Of a stretch of DNA of 64,000 nt, positions 49,128 through 58,899 are shown one piece after another; position 1 is the stretch's first letter; each line of letters opens with the position of its first letter. The stretch is from NCBI GenBank assembly GCA_021234155.1, contig JAJEKV010000064.1, forward strand, positions 4,836,001 to 4,900,000, in the 5' to 3' direction. Origin of the DNA: Isoetes taiwanensis (Eukaryota > Streptophyta > Lycopodiopsida > Isoetales > Isoetaceae). The notes under the pieces were generated by a model. It did not search any database. It saw nothing but the letters and a program-made list of their open reading frames with translations, and was not told where the DNA came from. Both the position numbers and the translations under genes were made by a program.

Positions 49128-52100
49128 ATGGCCACGTAAGTCTACTATCCGTACTGTTTTCGTTTCTCTTTTGTTTTAATCTGTTAGAGTGTAAGCGCCC
49201 ACGGTATAAATTTATACCGATATGGTTCTGGAGCGGTATAAAATTATACCGTTCCAGAACACAGTCGGTATAAATTTATACCGAATGTGTTCTGGAAAAT
49301 TATACCGTTCCAGAACACAGTCGGTATAAATTTATACCGACAGTGTTCTGGAACGGTATAAATTTATACCGCTCGAGCACGAGCGGTATAAATTTATACC
49401 GTTCCAGAACACAATCGGTATCTGGAACGGTATAAATTTATACCGCTTGTGCTCGAGCGGTATAAATTTATACCGTTCCAGAACCATTTCGGAATCTTGG
49501 TGTCTAGTGCTTAAAGAATGGTCCCGAACCTTAATATTTTAGTAATATTGTTGTGTTTTAAGCTTAAATGACACAAATAAAGTGTTAATTTAGTGTGGAT
49601 TTTATGCCCTTTCAGCCTCTTTTTTTTACTGTTTTTGTGTTTCAAAAAGTCGAAAAAGGTTCTGTTTCTTGCGTAAAATGGGTTTTCTTACGCTTTTTTC
49701 AGCCCCAAGATCAAGTTTACACTGAGAGGCCAATCATCAAAGGCTGCACCACCAGAGGCACAGACTTATGAACTGAAAGAACAGACTTGGTACGTCCACA
49801 GGGGCGCAAGAGAGAGCAAACCCACTGAGGCGTACCTTTACTTGTGCCATCAATCAGGGAAGGGCAAGTACAAGTCTGATGATTATTACCCTGCTGGCGA
49901 AATTATAAGCCTTGTTACTACAGAGAACGATGATGAAATTTTGATGAAGTGCAATCATGACAAGGGGGAGGTCTACTATGTTTTGAATAGTAGAATGCTA
50001 AGAATAAGCATGTGCAAGCCCAAAGAAGTGTATGATTACATTGCGGACAATTACAAGAACGGCTTTGTAAGTTATTCTTAGTTGCTTTCCGTATAAATTT
50101 ATACCGTCATTCTCTTAACTTAACCCTGCCTTACAGGACATAGTAGAAATTTTGATGTCAGTAGTGCTGTGTGAAGAAAACGCGTTGGTCAAGTGTTATA
50201 TGGTACCCCCGTACTATGGAAGAGGAAGAGAAGGACGAGGAAGTAGTAGAAGAAGAGGAAGAGGAAGAGGAGGAACCAGTCGTCACAAAGGGAAAGGGTA
50301 GGAAGCATTCCCTGGTAGTAGATACACAGCCTCCTACCAAGAAAAAATCTAGAGCCACAAAGTCCTTGACTATAGAGGAGTCAGCAGAACTCTTCAGAAG
50401 GCTCCTGGGGCAGATATCGTTGTGAAGCCTGCAGATAAGTCAAGTGCTATTCTCAAGCGGGTTAATGAAACTAAACTGCTCAAACAAACTATTTCTTTGA
50501 CATTGAGCACTATAAAAAGGCCGCCTAAGAATGAAGATGGGGTCAGAGTGCTTCAGGTCCGAAAGTTGTACGCGGCACATGTGGCTATCCTTAAGCAAAG
50601 AATGAGAAGGAATCCGCATGCGCATGTGTCGCCACTAGTTGTGATGGTTGATAGAAGTCAGTGCAACCAATTGAAAGATTACAAAAAGGCAGACTTCGAG
50701 GATTACACCTATTATGTACTTGGAGGCACACACAGTTACAAGGCAAGAAAAGAACTATCAAAGGAAGAAAGCCGTAACGAAGTGTGGAAAAGCGTGGAAG
50801 CGCATATTTACGTTGGTGTAACAGACGAAGAGGCAAAAGTCATTGCCGTGAGTCACAATCTCGACAATGACTTTAGACTAAAAATGAGCCTAATAGACAA
50901 GATTCGCTTCATGCACCGAGAGTACGTGGATTTCAAACAAGTGCATGGAGAGGACTTCAAAAAACAAAAGAACAAGCTTCAAGAGCTTCGAGAAGCCTGT
51001 GTGACAGAGTGTTGCCTCAGTTATGATTCGGATAAGAAGCCCATTATAGCTGTCAAACAGTACGATAACTACTTTCAGCTCGCTTTCAGAGATGGTCAAG
51101 TAAGTAAAAGCTTTAATTCAATCTTCTATAGTGTGTTTAGCGTGGTTAGAAGAAGTGTGTAATAGCCTGGTGACGGTATAAATTTATACCGCGCCCGGTC
51201 ATGATATAAATTTGTCTCCGCGTGTCGCGGTATAAATTTGTCCGCGTGCCGGGCGGTATAAATTTATCTGGATTCCGACGCGGTATAAATTTATCACAGT
51301 GCCGGTCCGCGGTATAAATTTGTGCGTGCCGATCGCGGTATAAATTTGTGCTGCACGGTCATGCGGTATAAATTTATCTCGATTCCCTGACGCCTTATAA
51401 ATTTATACCGTGCCGGTCATGATATAAATTTATACCGTTCGGTTTATGGTATAAATTTATACCGTTCCCGGTTGCGGTATAAATTTATACTGTTCCCGGG
51501 CACGGTATAAATTTATACCGTGCTTAGTCGCAGTGTCCTTTCTCTTACGCCAATCAACACTAAACTTCGTTTGACCATTTACAGGTGTGGGATCTTCAAG
51601 AGAGAATTTTTTGTATGTTCGAGGATGGTGAGCTTAAAGAACAAGCTAGCGCCGCAGGAAAGAAACCAAAAAAAGGAGGTGAATCAAAACAAAAAAATAT
51701 GAGCATTGTACCACGGACGCAGCTATTCTGGTCTCAAAAAGCAAAAGAAATATTTGTTCGCCTGTTGGAAAAAGTAGTTGCCAAAGAATTCACATTAGAC
51801 GAGATGGCTAAGGAAGCTAAGACGTAAGCCTCACTTGCTATGCCGTGTTCTTTTCTATCTTTTTTTGTCTTACAATACTTTTCCCTTTGCAGTCAGAAAG
51901 ATATTGTCACCTGCCAGGCCGAACTAATGAAGCAGCTCAACTTAGAGGACTGGGAGGAGTGCAAGCTTTTGTACCCAAGTTGCACCACAGATAGTATTAT
52001 CAGAGAGCACGCTGTTAACTTCAGTGGCTGGGTAGGTTTTGCAGAAAATATGTTCTGTGTTTGTGCCTTTGTCTCACATTATTCTTACAGAACAAGAAGA

Positions 52101-53426
52101 AGGGGCTACCAACTGGATTTTTAAACCTGGTTCGTAGGGCCAAGGAGGAGAGACATAGGCTTAAGGCAATTGAACAGGGTAAAGAGGTCGCCACCTCCAG
52201 TTTTGACACTACTTACGAGAGATTTACTACATTTGGTCAGGACGTCCAGTACAGGGTTGTTCAGGGTGACTGCACGAGGCTGGGGACTCTTTTAGACAAA
52301 CAAAACTTTACATTATGCATTGCAGATATTCCTTATGGCTTCAAAATCAAGGATAGCACTTTTGACGAGGAGGCGTTTACTCACGTGCAAGTCCGTTCTT
52401 TCTTGGATGGCCTAAAAGAAGTCACGGCATCTGAAAACTGGAGGGTCATCATTTTTCATTCCGACCTGCAGACGATGTCGGTGCTTAAACCTATGGGAGC
52501 GGTCTGTAACGCCGGCTTCGAAAACTGCGTTTGGTAAGCATTACATTTAACGCCTTTTTTTTACGGTAACTCCACGGTATAAATTTATACCACATCTGTC
52601 TTAAAGGTTGGAACAACCGTGGTATAAATTTATACAGCAAGGCAACCGTGGTATAAGTTTATACCGCTACACTACTGGGCTAACTTGTTTTCCTTGTTTT
52701 CTTTCTACTAATTTGTAATTGCTGCTTTGCTTGGCAGGCTTAAAACAAACGTCAAGGGTCATGGTGGTGGTCCGCGCTTAGTGAGTTGTTTCGAGCATTT
52801 TCATATAGGTTTTTACAGCGCGGACACCAAAAAAAACCATGGTTCATTTTAACACGCAGAATGAGAAGACTCCTCCCTGCAATGCATTTCAGTTCCCAGC
52901 TGTTTTGCAGAAATTGAGAGACCCACAGCGACAAGGCGCTGTGGTGTCCCATTATCAGAAGCCACAGCGGCTTATTAATAATTTGATACAGTGGTTTTCT
53001 CGCCCTGGAGACTGGATCCTAGATGCCTTTTCTGGATCAGGCACCACAGCAGTTTGCGCCCTTAAGCAGGGGCGCAATGTCGTCTCCGTCGACATAGACC
53101 CAGATAAAGTAAGTTTCATCAGGACCAGGATAAGCTCTTGCGAATCCTTTCCTGATGAAAACGAGGAACTGGGAGCAAAGAACGGTGCCAGCGATGTTAA
53201 GGGCACTTACACAGAAATACAGCCTCCACTTACAGGAAGAAAAGATGAGGAGGTGGAGTTTGTCGACTTGGAGCATGTGGTGCCCGAGCCAGAGAAACCG
53301 CCTGTGCCAATAGGTTTGGAATCAGAAGGAGGCGTCTCTGCTGTTGTAAGCTCGCAAGAGCCAGATCCCAAAGGGTATGAGAGTCCTGTGGACTGGGAAG
53401 AGCCACCTCCCCCACCTCTCGTATAA
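49128..53426 (+). CDS. ParB-like domain plus beta-class DNA amino-methyltransferase, eight exons
   Basis: Exons: 49128-49135, 49703-50066, 50137-50297, 50376-51099, 51585-51823, 51893-52031, 52091-52533 and 52738-53426, all GT..AG, joining to about 920 residues. The N-terminal 160 residues are of unknown type and are followed by an RG-rich tract (RGRGRGG). Exon 4 carries a ParB/sulfiredoxin-like fold: VRVLQVRKLYAAHVAILKQR, then the signature YVLGGTHSYKARKEL. Exons 7-8 carry the methyltransferase in the circularly permuted beta order. Motif IV, ADIPYGF (a DPPY variant), comes first, then motif I, LDAFSGSGTTAV, and SVDID. Such enzymes methylate the amino group of adenine (N6) or cytosine (N4). 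ParB-methylase fusions are known from bacterial phages and mobile elements. Here the gene is fully spliced and eukaryotic. A run of eight A at about 52829 puts the last exon out of step by one base, which could be an assembly error. The stop codon TAA is supplied by a TATAAATTTATA palindrome. Confidence 0.8.
49203..49482. promoter_or_regulatory. TATAAATTTATA palindrome cluster 2 (intron 1)
   Basis: Seven perfect palindromes, one variant (TATAAAATTATA) and one half copy lie in 280 bp, mostly as the 16-mer GGTATAAATTTATACC. The linkers are themselves inverted (GTTCCAGAACAC, GCTCGAGCAC), so the array is palindromes of palindromes. It lies inside intron 1 of the methyltransferase gene. Confidence 0.9.
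50088..50106. promoter_or_regulatory. Single palindrome in intron 2
   Basis: One perfect copy (CGTATAAATTTATACCG) lies within a 70-base intron, between the donor at 50067 and the acceptor at 50136. Confidence 0.85.
51174..51521. promoter_or_regulatory. TATAAATTTATA palindrome cluster 3 (intron 4)
   Basis: About six perfect and eight half or degenerate copies (GGTATAAATTTGT, GGTATAAATTTATCT) lie in 350 bp, spaced about 25-30 bp apart with GC-rich linkers of the CCGTGCCGGTC type. The degenerate copies are concentrated on the 5' side and the perfect ones on the 3' side. Confidence 0.9.
52573..52665. promoter_or_regulatory. Three palindromes in intron 7
   Basis: Two perfect copies (about 52577 and 52623) and one variant (TATAAGTTTATA, about 52652) lie between exons 7 and 8. 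Confidence 0.85.
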
Positions 53427-53436
53427 ATTTATACAG
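53421..53436. promoter_or_regulatory. Palindrome forming the stop codon of the methyltransferase gene
   Basis: The coding frame ends CTC GTA TAA inside CGTATAAATTTATAC. The gene therefore stops within a copy of the palindrome. Confidence 0.85.
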
Positions 53437-53868
53437 ACATAGTTCTTAACTACTTCCATTGTAAACTATATAATTATAATTTATTTTGATGAAGGATTTT
53501 TCAACTGAAAGCTTTGTCTCTTCAACAATGCTTGATTGAAATAACTCTTTCTTGCTCCATGATTTCACACTCTTTATCTTTCCAATGTCTGACTTTCTTA
53601 GTACATATATTAAGCTTGCAAAAAGACAAACTATATTTCCCTCTCTTTTTAACAATAAATATTTACTAAGTTATCAAAATTAAAGTCTCACTCCTCAAAA
53701 CAAGCATTTTTTTTTTTGCCCTCTTTTAAAAATGAAAACGCTTCAAAAATGTTGCTTTTTTGGGGGTGTCCCGAATGCTAATTGCTCAACAATCTATTTT
53801 GCTCCCTATTTTGTGTGTTTTTTTCAAGTTTTTAATTTTTATAAAGGAATCTTTCAAACGCACTTCTT
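53437..53868. other. 3' untranslated and subterminal region of the element
   Basis: AT-rich, with a T-run at about 53709. The minus-strand ORF 53446-53655 has no recognisable domain. Confidence 0.4.
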
Positions 53869-53900
53869 AAATAAGTGTGTTTCATTTTAAACTCTGTTAT
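53869..53900 (-). repeat. Right inverted repeat of the methyltransferase element
   Basis: Complement of the left core at 45194-45224. The stop codon of the histone H3-like gene lies fewer than ten bases outside it. Confidence 0.75.
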
Positions 53901-53908
53901 TTACGAAA

Positions 53909-54461
53909 TTAATAAGGCTTTCCTTTAATATGACTGGCCAAGTGCATATCTTTCTTCATTAGAGTTACTCTCTTGGCGTGTACTATGCAGGCTGTTGAGT
54001 CTTCAAAATGTTGGACCAGCTTCTGCTCTGCTGCTTCTTGAACCTTGGCCTCCCGCTCTCGTTCTGCCCTCTCCTCTTCTTGTATCTCCCGCTCTATTTG
54101 CTCGTACACTTCTTGGGTCTCTTCATCCATTGAACCCGGAGATCCAATGTCCTCTTCCTCTAGTGCTTCCGTTGATCCCTAGGATCCCTACTCCTGGGCT
54201 GGCTGGTCCCCTTCTGTTGGCTTGGAGGAACTCCCTACCTCCAGGTTTGGGTTGAAGTCCTCGTCATCTGAATCATCGGAGGAGGCTGGCTGGTCGGCTG
54301 GCCGTTCCTTGATGACTACCTTGACATTCGGGGTCTTCTTCGTCTCTCGCTTGGGCTCCTCCACGCCTTTGCCCTTCCGCTTCTTCTTTTCTTCGGCCTC
54401 CTTGGCCTCTGGCTGTTTCGCCTTGTCGAGGAAGTCAAGCGGTCTGTTTGGTGCGCGCCAT
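53909..54461 (-). pseudogene. Divergent histone H3-like gene
   Basis: The minus-strand ATG at 54461 opens with the exact histone H3 tail MARTKQTA, then stops. The next frame reads on as LDFLDKAKQPEAKEA and GKGVEEPKRE, which aligns loosely with the rest of the H3 tail (KAPRKQLATKAA, GGVKKPHR) with many Lys replaced by Glu. A putative 60-bp intron (GTAGGG..CCTAG, 54182-54241) removes two stops. The end is unmistakable H3: QEAAEQKLV, HFEDSTACIVHAKRVTLM, KKDMHLA and IKG, covering the end of helix alpha-2, loop 2 and helix alpha-3. The middle is a long acidic insert. A TATA box lies 94 bp upstream. It is either a decayed H3 gene or a strongly changed H3 variant. It lies within the outer hairpin repeats. 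Confidence 0.75.
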
Positions 54462-54554
54462 GTCGATCGGAGGTCGGGCGCCCTAAAATCGCCTCAAAAT
54501 GCGAAGCAAATTTTTAAACAGGAAGTCTACAAATGAGGGGGGGAGGGTCTAGGT

Positions 54555-54564
54555 CTATTTATAG
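54555..54564 (-). promoter_or_regulatory. TATA box of the H3-like gene
   Basis: CTATAAATAG on the minus strand lies 94 bp before the ATG at 54461, the usual spacing for replication-type histone genes. Confidence 0.55.
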
Positions 54565-54705
54565 TTTGGGCAATTTTAGGTCAAATTCTAAGTTACTCTT
54601 AGAATTCTAACTAATCTAACTAATATAACTAATTCTTACCTTAAAACTCGATCTAGCATGTTAACTCGTTAAAATTCGTCAAGTTTCAAGGTGATTATGG
54701 CCAAT

Positions 54706-54778
54706 GTCTCACATTGTGCGCCCACGGCTTGACCTAAATTTTAGGTTGGTGCTTTGGCGCATAGTGTGAGATATTTCT
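54706..54778. repeat. 73-bp hairpin repeat, right copy
   Basis: Same orientation as 44991-45063, with the same TCACATTGTGCGCC arms and CCTAAATTTTAGG centre. Confidence 0.85.
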
Positions 54779-54908
54779 ACTTTTGGTCAAATTTTAGTTG
54801 AACTTTTTAGTTTACTTGGTTTTCAATTCTACTAACTGTTACTAGCTTAACATATATTACAAAAATGAGAAAAAACATTTCCCACTTTTTTCGAGGTTTG
54901 AGGGTACT

Positions 54909-56364
54909 TGTCCCAACACAGAACGATCCCTCTGGTGTGTAAAGCCTACCGGGGATCCCTGTGGACTAGGTCTAATGGCTTGCCACAGCGTGTGGGCAAG
55001 GCATGGGCTCGACACCCATGGAGTGATGCGTCACTCTCCATTGGGTTCAAGTCGAATAAGGGCAGTGGCCCTCTAGTCACCTGTGTTGGGCATGGAAGTC
55101 CCTGGAGGTGAGGCGACTCTCCTCCTGCCTCATCAGGGCTGGGGAGATGCAACCCAGCAGTAGCCCTTTCGGCTATGTACCTGGCAGGCTACGGTCCGGT
55201 CCCAACACCTTTCAACCTACTCTGCAAAGTGTGCACAGGAGGGGCGGATGGAGTGGACTACCCTACGCCATGTTCTTATGCCAGCCAAATCCATTTGCCA
55301 TGAATTCTGTCTGCAATGACCTCTGTGATGAGCCATCCTTCGAGATGGTTATGTGATGTTGATGTTGTATACTGACATGCATGTTTACGCTTCCGCAGCT
55401 AGGTAGGCCCTGAGGGAGACAGGGTAAATGACCCCTTCATTCTTCCCACTGGAACTCATCAAGGTTGCAGTGATACGTGGAGGGCCCTGTATCAGTATGG
55501 AGCTGGTATGGGGGATGAACTCCTGTTTGTTTTGTCGGTCTAGTCCCTCGACCCACAACCAGGTGTGGTTCTTGTACACAGGCCGAATTTACAGTGCACT
55601 AAAGAGGCTAGCTAGGAGCATCAACTACTAGGCTTTAAGGTCTCTACCCCCCTTCCCAATACAATGAGTCCACAGAGATGCATCAGTACATACATATCAC
55701 AGAAGAACTAAAGAACAAGATTTAATCTAAATCACAGAGTTAGGTTCTTTAGTTATGGCTCGATATCTAGGGATCTAGATGGCTGCTATGGGCAAATCAA
55801 TAGGCTAAACCTACTTATTCTATGTCTGGGAGGCGGTTTAGACTATTGATTTGGCAAAATACCTGATTCCTGGCTTGCTCCTCCTGCTCTAAACGCATCC
55901 ATGCTGCCGAACTGCTTGAATATGACGCTAGAAAGGGAAAGTGATAGCCTAGTCTGCTCAGACAGACTTTGGGAGGCGAGATTGGCTCTTGGATCAAGCA
56001 AAACAGAGCCTCAGAAGGCTGTGGATGAAAATGGAAAGTTAGGGTTTCCTATGCCTATATAGACTAAGGGTTAGGGCTAGGGTTTCCCATTATCCCTTTA
56101 AGCATGTGGGATAATTGGATGTGGCCCACTTGCCTTTATTAACTAGGTGGCATAAAGTGTACACATGGGTAAATGTGTACACATGGATAAATGTACACAT
56201 GAGTAAATGTGCACATAAATAAATGTACACACCTTGCAAGTTGCCCCCTAGGGTGCTACTTGCTTGGCTACACGTCGGCGTACACGTCAATCGGGATGGC
56301 GTGTACGCGTGACGAGGCAGTACAGTATACGTCTTAGGACCGTATACTGTGTTGGAACGTCACA
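54909..56364 (-). repeat. LTR of a second LTR retrotransposon (probably 3' LTR)
   Basis: Read on the minus strand it starts TGTGACGTTCC directly after a purine tract (AAGGTGGGGAGAA) and ends TTGGGACA, length 1456 bp. The two ends are imperfect inverted repeats (CCAACACAG / CTGTGTTGGGA), as LTR ends often are. A TATA-like TATATAGG lies about 300 bp in. A tandem of about 18-bp GTACACATG units lies at about 56158-56232. No second LTR is in the window, and the interior is not recognisable, so the element is broken. Confidence 0.5.
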
Positions 56365-58148
56365 TTCTCCCCACCTTAAAATGATGTTGTCCGCAGCATC
56401 GAGGTTCTCCCCACCTTGGGATCTTCCTGTCCTGCAACCAACTTGATGCATACAATTATTATTATAGTTACACAATTATTAGAATTACACTAAGGTAATG
56501 TTTAAGACATTACTGTACTATTTCATTATCCAATTAACTTATCACTTTATAACTTAATCAATGCAAGGTAATTACTAACCTTACTTAATACAACATTTAA
56601 GTTTATCAAAGTTTATCAATTCCATACAAAATTTACACTTCCAAGGTACTCTTCATCCATTGCAACACATTATAACAAAATTTGTGTTGCAAGTCTTTGC
56701 ACCTTGAAATCCTGTATTAATTTTACAATATCTATATAATTACATACTTACTATCTTACACAAGATTTAAGCGATTAGTTTCAATGGTAGAAATCACAAC
56801 TACTCTAGAACTATCTATACAAGTGCTCGTGATGCGACTCCCCGCCGGTTCTTCGTTCTCATTGGCCTCCTGGATTCACACCACGCTAGAATATTAATGT
56901 AAAGTTGGTTATAAGGGAACCACCCCATCTATCTACATGAATGCATAACTAATCTCCGGCGTAGGAATAGGATGCTTCTTCCATCGTGGCCGTGGAGACA
57001 GCGCCCTATAATACCTATATGCCGCTCATGCCTACACCTTTAGTTGCCTGAGACGTGGAGGATAGGGTCCTTCCCGTATTTGGGCGTGAAGGATAGGGTC
57101 CTCCCCGTAGGCATTGACTAGAGGTGCTTTCCTATCAATGCATTCCTGAATGACCTCTTATCTCTCGAGGTCGTCTACTTTCGTGGGACAGAAGTAGACT
57201 TTTTAATCTACCTTCCAACTCATCTAAGCAGAACCGCGGTCATGTCTACAATGACATTGCACCACGTCCTAGAGATCACCGTAGTGGTCCCATCATCGGT
57301 AAATACGCATGCAACCCATACCTAGCATAGGCTGCATGCATAGATTAACTTGAAACCTGCATGATTTCTGCTGGCTCCTTTAATGCATGCGATTAACATA
57401 ATTACCCTAAGGTAATATTTATGAATTAACATTATCATAGTATCGGATACATTACTTTCGATAGTACAATTATATTTACTCTAAGCTTTACAATATTTAA
57501 CGACTTTTAGATCGCGATTATTTAAACAATAACCCTGATTTAGACCTATTGTTACATAGACAAGGTTTTAATTATCATACACAAGAATTAGATGTGCTTC
57601 TTATTCTCTTCCTTGGGTCCTGTATTACCCTTGGAAGTATATCCCTAAGATGCACTTAAGTATATCTGAATTCTATTTTCTATTTATATTTATAAGGACC
57701 CCGAGGTCATATAACTATCCTTGGAAGGAATTGCATCCTTGCAAAGGATTAATTAACATGCTACCTCACATTATCGTTGTTATTTAACTTATTTCCCTAT
57801 GATACATATACGTATACGGCAAATTCTATGCAGTTATTAGGATCTATATTTAACTTATCAATAAGACACATTAAAGCTTATAATACATGCGCACACCTTA
57901 CCTAAAGCTAGAACGCATCCACCCATTGAGCCGGCGTCGAGTAATTTGGAGATGACTTGGTCGTTGCATTGCTCCCATACTTTTGCTCCACTTCATTGGT
58001 GTAGTTAGCTACCACGTCAGTCTCCTCGCATGTTGAAGGCCTCCTGTTCATTCACTTCGGACATTGCCGGAGTGAACTCTATTCGGTCAATTCGATGGCC
58101 CTTCAATCCCTAAGATGCAAGTACGTTCAATCATAAGATTGAGCCCCC
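56365..58148 (-). other. Presumed interior of the second LTR element, no coding recognised
   Basis: The first 100 bp (minus strand) read like the very end of a gypsy polyprotein region (NIILRWGE). Beyond that no Gag or Pol motif is found. A pair of GAGGATAGGGTCC words at about 57058 and 57088 forms a small direct repeat. Confidence 0.35.
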
Positions 58149-58899
58149 CATTAGGGCAGATTTGGGGTCTCAAAATGGCCTCCTATCAGCCATTCCACGT
58201 CATATTTCCGCTCCTTTTTTCCCATGCCACCTAGGATACCAAAATCTCATCATTACAGATTTACTTGGAATATTCTCCCGGAATAAGGGGGATTGCGCAT
58301 TCATGGCGCCATATGTATTTAATTCTGTTGGTTGTCAGACAGGCTGATGCAACATGTGGCGCTTCTAAAAAGCCACTTGCATTATAGCATACCGGCAACT
58401 CATGACGGTGTCTCTTGGTTTGTCAGATACCAAGCGTGCGTGTCACCGATTCTTGCGCTATTTTCATTTAGAGGCCATGGCCATACAAGCTTCCCGCCTT
58501 CCACATTTCAAAATTTGAATGTGTAGGTTGAAGCTTTGTATCAGACTTTTATTTCGAGGCGCTGCGGCTGCGCCTTATGGGTGGTTCACATGGAGAAGTT
58601 TAGGCCCTCCGCTGAGTTCTGGCGGAGTCAGCACTGATTAAAAAATTCAGCGCTGCATCAGCTACGCAAGTTGGATCTTGCAAGGGCTGATTTTCCAAAA
58701 CGGGGCTGAATTTTTTTGCCTCAGCCCAAGTTCAGCAGGTTTTAAGCCAGCGCTTCGCAGTTCGTCCATGTGAACCCAGCATTAACCGGGATCTTTACTT
58801 CATCCCAATACAGGCTTTCCGCCCCCTACAATTCGAAATTTGAATTTGCTTAATGTATAAAAGCATGGATTGTAGGAGAATGGACTTTTCGATTTCCAT

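Larger units (their letters stand above)
45183..53910. mobile_element. Candidate new DNA transposon: DUF7869-type transposase plus ParB-methyltransferase
   Basis: The inverted repeat core TAACARAGTTTAAAATGAAA continues CRCACTTATTT. It lies at 45194-45224 and, inverted, at 53869-53899 (two differences in 31). A second matching word, AAGATTCC, lies further in on both sides. Between them are two divergently transcribed genes, each with GT..AG introns. The minus gene (45.6-48.7 kb) resembles the DUF7869 family. The plus gene (49.1-53.4 kb) joins a ParB-like domain to a beta-class DNA methyltransferase. About 22 perfect TATAAATTTATA palindromes occur only in the promoter, introns and 3' end. No capsid, protease or polymerase gene is seen, so this is a DNA transposon rather than a Polinton. 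A target duplication could not be found, so the exact ends are open. Confidence 0.7.

Noticed and set aside
50171-50425. Separate Glu-rich protein
   Set aside because: It overlaps exon 3 and an intron of the methylase gene. I keep it only as a possible alternative frame.
49203-51521. CRISPR-like array
   Set aside because: Repeats are palindromic 12- to 16-mers with irregular, partly inverted linkers in introns of a plant-type gene. No Cas genes.
45183-53910. Polinton or endogenised giant-virus segment
   Set aside because: No capsid, packaging ATPase, protease or polymerase is visible. Two spliced genes with a transposase-like protein fit a DNA transposon better.
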